A stretch of DNA of 41,064 bases. Origin: an uncultured Clostridium sp. Lineage in GTDB: Bacteria > Bacillota > Clostridia > Lachnospirales > Lachnospiraceae. The stretch lies in the NCBI GenBank assembly GCA_900555045.1, contig USJW01000035.1:1-41064 (forward strand). The letters run 5' to 3'. The notes beneath the pieces were generated by a model. It was given only the letters and a program-made list of their open reading frames with translations, made no database searches and had not been told where the DNA came from. The translations under genes and the position numbers were made by a program. The stretch's first letter is position 1. Each line of letters starts with the position of its first letter. This document shows, one piece after another, positions 39,531 to 41,064 of this stretch.

Positions 39531-39911
39531 TTAGCTTCTGGGCAACAAAGCCACTTCTATATCCTCGCAATATATAGAGAAATCCCCGTTTTCGAAATCA
39601 TACACATGGAAGCGCGTATCTTGTTCATAGCCATCCTCCTGCATATCGCTAATCGAAAAGCCTGCCAATGCCTCCGACACGTTGAAAGAAATACTTCCGT
39701 GGACATTCTTCATGTGGATTAGAATTTTATATGATTCAGTTTCATCGGCAACAAGCAGTTCCGCGTTATAAACATCGGTCCATTTTTCAAAATCGAATTC
39801 TTTTCTATAGTCCAGTTTGAGAATCTTGCCAAAAAGGGGCAGATACCGATAGTTCTCTGGTAATTCCTGAATTAGCTGGCTCATGCCTTTGATACATTTC
39901 AAATGCTCCAT
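39531..39911 (-). CDS. Hypothetical protein
   Basis: 126 residues, acidic, with no membrane helix or signal peptide. It begins MEHLKCIKGMSQLIQELPEN and contains alternating hydrophobic strands (NAELLVADETESYKILIHM, GSISFNVSEALAGFSISD, FHVYDFENGDFSIYCEDIEV), suggesting a small beta-rich fold. I do not recognise the family. Size, acidity and isolated, A/T-richer context resemble immunity-type or other orphan accessory proteins, but no toxin gene is adjacent. ATG at 39911 on the minus strand is preceded by GGAGGG with a spacing of about 11 bases. Flanked by a strong inverted repeat. Confidence 0.6.
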   Translation of the reverse strand: MEHLKCIKGMSQLIQELPENYRYLPLFGKILKLDYRKEFDFEKWTDVYNAELLVADETESYKILIHMKNVHGSISFNVSEALAGFSISDMQEDGYEQDTRFHVYDFENGDFSIYCEDIEVALLPRS

Positions 39912-40231
39912 TGCTATAGTTGCCCTCCGATAAATAAGCCATGTGGTTTGCTGCGTTGGCGGTTAGCTGGCTCCTGTGTTACTCCCTATTCTACCATAGC
40001 GCGGATAATCCGTCCATGCAGTAATCTGCGTCTCGTCTGGTTGCGAGACAGGAACTTTAATGGAGAGCCTGAAAAATAGAAAAGAACCGCCTGGGAGTTC
40101 CGATGTGAGCGCGGTGGGCCAGAAATCGGATTTCATCCCGGCGTCTCCCTGACCTGCCTCACAAAAAAACAGCGGTCCATCCAGTGGGAGAGGGAGGGGC
40201 CGCCGCTTGAGGTGCGCACAAGGCGCACACA
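39912..40231. other. Intergenic stretch with hairpins, no gene seen
   Basis: No coding frame with a start signal was seen. A 6-bp hairpin (GTCTCG 40030-40035 with CGAGAC 40044-40049) and, toward the right, terminator-like structures for the MarR gene are present. Confidence 0.5.
40163..40228 (-). terminator. Probable terminator of the MarR gene
   Basis: On the minus strand, hairpin GTGCGC-5-GCGCAC (40228-40212) follows the stop, then AGCGG (40207-40203) pairs with CCGCT (40175-40171), followed by G and seven T (40169-40163). The second stem is short with a long loop, so efficiency is uncertain. Confidence 0.55.
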
Positions 40232-40768
40232 CTATTCAATTTTCACCAATTCCACCTGCTGCCTTGCGTGCTCCTTCTCCGGCTGCTCCTGGCGCTCGTT
40301 CATCTGCTCCAGCATCGCCTCGGCGTTGAATTTGAGAATCTCCGCAAACTTGGCCACATACTTCTCCGGGATTTCGTCCAGCATGGCGAAGGTCCGCTCG
40401 AAGCGCCGTTTCCAGAGGGAGGACACATACTCTTGGTAGACTTTGCGGCCCAGCGGGGAGGCCTTGATGATAATGTCCTTCTGGTTGTTGGCGCAGCGGT
40501 ATTTTTCCAGCAGCTTTTTTTCCATCATCTTTTTCACGTTCTTGGAGAATGCGCTGGGGGAGATTCCGAGGCGTTTGGCCACCTCCGACATTTTCTGGTT
40601 CTTCTCCTCGTTTTCCAGAATGTACTCCAACACCTGGATTTGCGCGAGGGAGCAGGGGACCGATGTGTCGTGGAAGCCCTGCAGGGTGTACGCCTGCCCG
40701 TAGACGTTCGTATAAAAAAACAGATTTTCGAAAAAACTCCGGTATTTTCCGAGCCAAATCAGATCCAT
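40232..40768 (-). CDS. MarR family transcriptional regulator
   Basis: 178 residues. A winged helix-turn-helix (about 38-110) shows SLAQIQVLEYILENEEKNQK, MSEVAKRLGISPSAFSKNVK (recognition helix) and KKLLEKYRCANNQKDIIIKA (wing), flanked by dimerisation helices. The C-terminal tail (about 150-178) is charged and Glu/Gln-rich. MarR proteins repress nearby genes and respond to small ligands. It is divergent from the partial gene at 40983; a palindrome between them is a likely operator. Start ATG at 40768 on the minus strand. Confidence 0.88.
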   Translation of the reverse strand: MDLIWLGKYRSFFENLFFYTNVYGQAYTLQGFHDTSVPCSLAQIQVLEYILENEEKNQKMSEVAKRLGISPSAFSKNVKKMMEKKLLEKYRCANNQKDIIIKASPLGRKVYQEYVSSLWKRRFERTFAMLDEIPEKYVAKFAEILKFNAEAMLEQMNERQEQPEKEHARQQVELVKIE

Positions 40769-40802
40769 ATTCCACTTTCCGCCTTCCTGTCACACTATAC
40801 AG

Positions 40803-40832
40803 ATTATAGCACGAAAGGCACGGGGATGTCAT
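40803..40832 (-). promoter_or_regulatory. MarR gene promoter
   Basis: On the minus strand ATGACA (40832-40827), 18 bases, TATAAT (40808-40803) with TGC before the -10 (extended -10). Confidence 0.6.
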
Positions 40833-40912
40833 GCCGGGAAAAGGGAAAAAGTGTACAAAAATACCTGAATAAAATAGTGGCTTTTGTCAACTGAAATAAA
40901 TGACTAAAGAAC

Positions 40913-40943
40913 ATAAAATCATTTCCTTGAGAAATAATTTTAT
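40913..40943. promoter_or_regulatory. 31-bp palindrome, candidate MarR operator
   Basis: ATAAAATCATTTC and GAAATAATTTTAT are inverted repeats (one mismatch) around CTTGA, directly upstream of a TACAAT -10-like element (40945-40950) for the rightward gene. The size and symmetry suit a dimeric MarR regulator. Confidence 0.55.
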
Positions 40944-40982
40944 ATTACAATAGAAATAAAAATAAGTGAGGCGATCCATTAA

Positions 40983-41064
40983 GTGAACAGTCACTGCCAA
41001 GGTAACATGGGCTCTCCTTTGGGTCTTCCAGCCCGCAATCCGGAAATCGTTGCATTCCGTGAGA
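40983..41064 (+). CDS. Start of an unidentified gene, cut by the window end
   Basis: A GTG at 40983, with GAGG 14 bases upstream of it, opens a frame to the end of the window: 27 residues beginning VNSHCQGNMGSPLGLPARNP (first residue read as Met). An ATG at 41007 in the same frame is an alternative start with AAGGT just upstream. Codon use looks coding. Too short to identify; divergent from marR and preceded by the palindrome, so a likely MarR target. Confidence 0.45.
   Translation, partial: MNSHCQGNMGSPLGLPARNPEIVAFRE

Noticed and set aside
39196..39570. Leftward ORF of 124 codons
   Set aside because: There is no ribosome-binding site, composition is unlike protein, and it overlaps the better-supported gene at 39531 and its downstream hairpin.

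Overview
The window looks like a chromosomal contig from a spore-forming, fairly GC-rich member of the Clostridia, most likely the Lachnospiraceae. The reasons are a sporulation sigma factor of the SigK type, CodY, GAAC-N4-GTTC LexA boxes of the Gram-positive kind, strong GGAGG ribosome-binding sites, frequent TTG/GTG starts, and the comM-dprA-topA-codY-rpsB-tsf neighbourhood. The genus cannot be fixed from sequence alone. The first 74 bases are not genomic: a T tract plus a complete Illumina P5/Read-1 adapter, so the window begins at an assembly edge inside a gene.

Layout. (1) 75-5816: a sugar-type ABC importer (truncated binding protein, permease, double ATPase, second permease), translationally coupled to a TIM-barrel amidohydrolase and a cupin. 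(2) 5841-7301: a MATE exporter with its own promoter and terminator. (3) 7411-18007: eight tightly packed genes behind one strong promoter, encoding a putative surface-polysaccharide machine: a TIM-barrel glycosidase-like lipoprotein-sized protein, a VTC/CYTH domain protein, a DUF4956 membrane protein, a CotH-type kinase, a large glycosidase-like protein, a membrane-anchored HEAT-repeat protein, a processive GT2 synthase, and a sensor protein whose GGDEF and EAL active sites are both degenerate. This is the best candidate for an undescribed system. (4) 18035-18779: sigK, encoded without a pro-sequence. (5) 18811-25945: a visibly A/T-richer cassette built around a divergent regulatory region. 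It holds an MFS transporter (with an apparent homopolymer frameshift near its start), a DeoR-type regulator, a nucleotide pyrophosphatase/phosphodiesterase-like enzyme, an AGCS amino-acid symporter, D-serine dehydratase and a HAD phosphatase; together they suggest salvage of D-serine or a D-serine phosphodiester.

(6) 26298-27527: galE as a single-gene unit. (7) 27541-30392: a radical SAM/helix-hairpin-helix protein and its partner of the TIGR03915 type. The promoter lies between two near-perfect LexA boxes, which directly ties this poorly understood pair to the SOS response; the radical SAM protein also carries a 36-bp tandem-repeat insertion. (8) 30404-39162: housekeeping genes comM, dprA, topA, codY, an sce7726-like nuclease-fold protein, rpsB and tsf, with clear promoters and terminators. 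(9) 39163-41064: a sparse region with one orphan hypothetical gene and a MarR regulator, the latter divergent from a gene that runs off the right end; a 31-bp palindrome lies between them.

No rRNA, tRNA, CRISPR array, transposase or phage gene was seen. All family assignments come from reading motifs; no database search was run.
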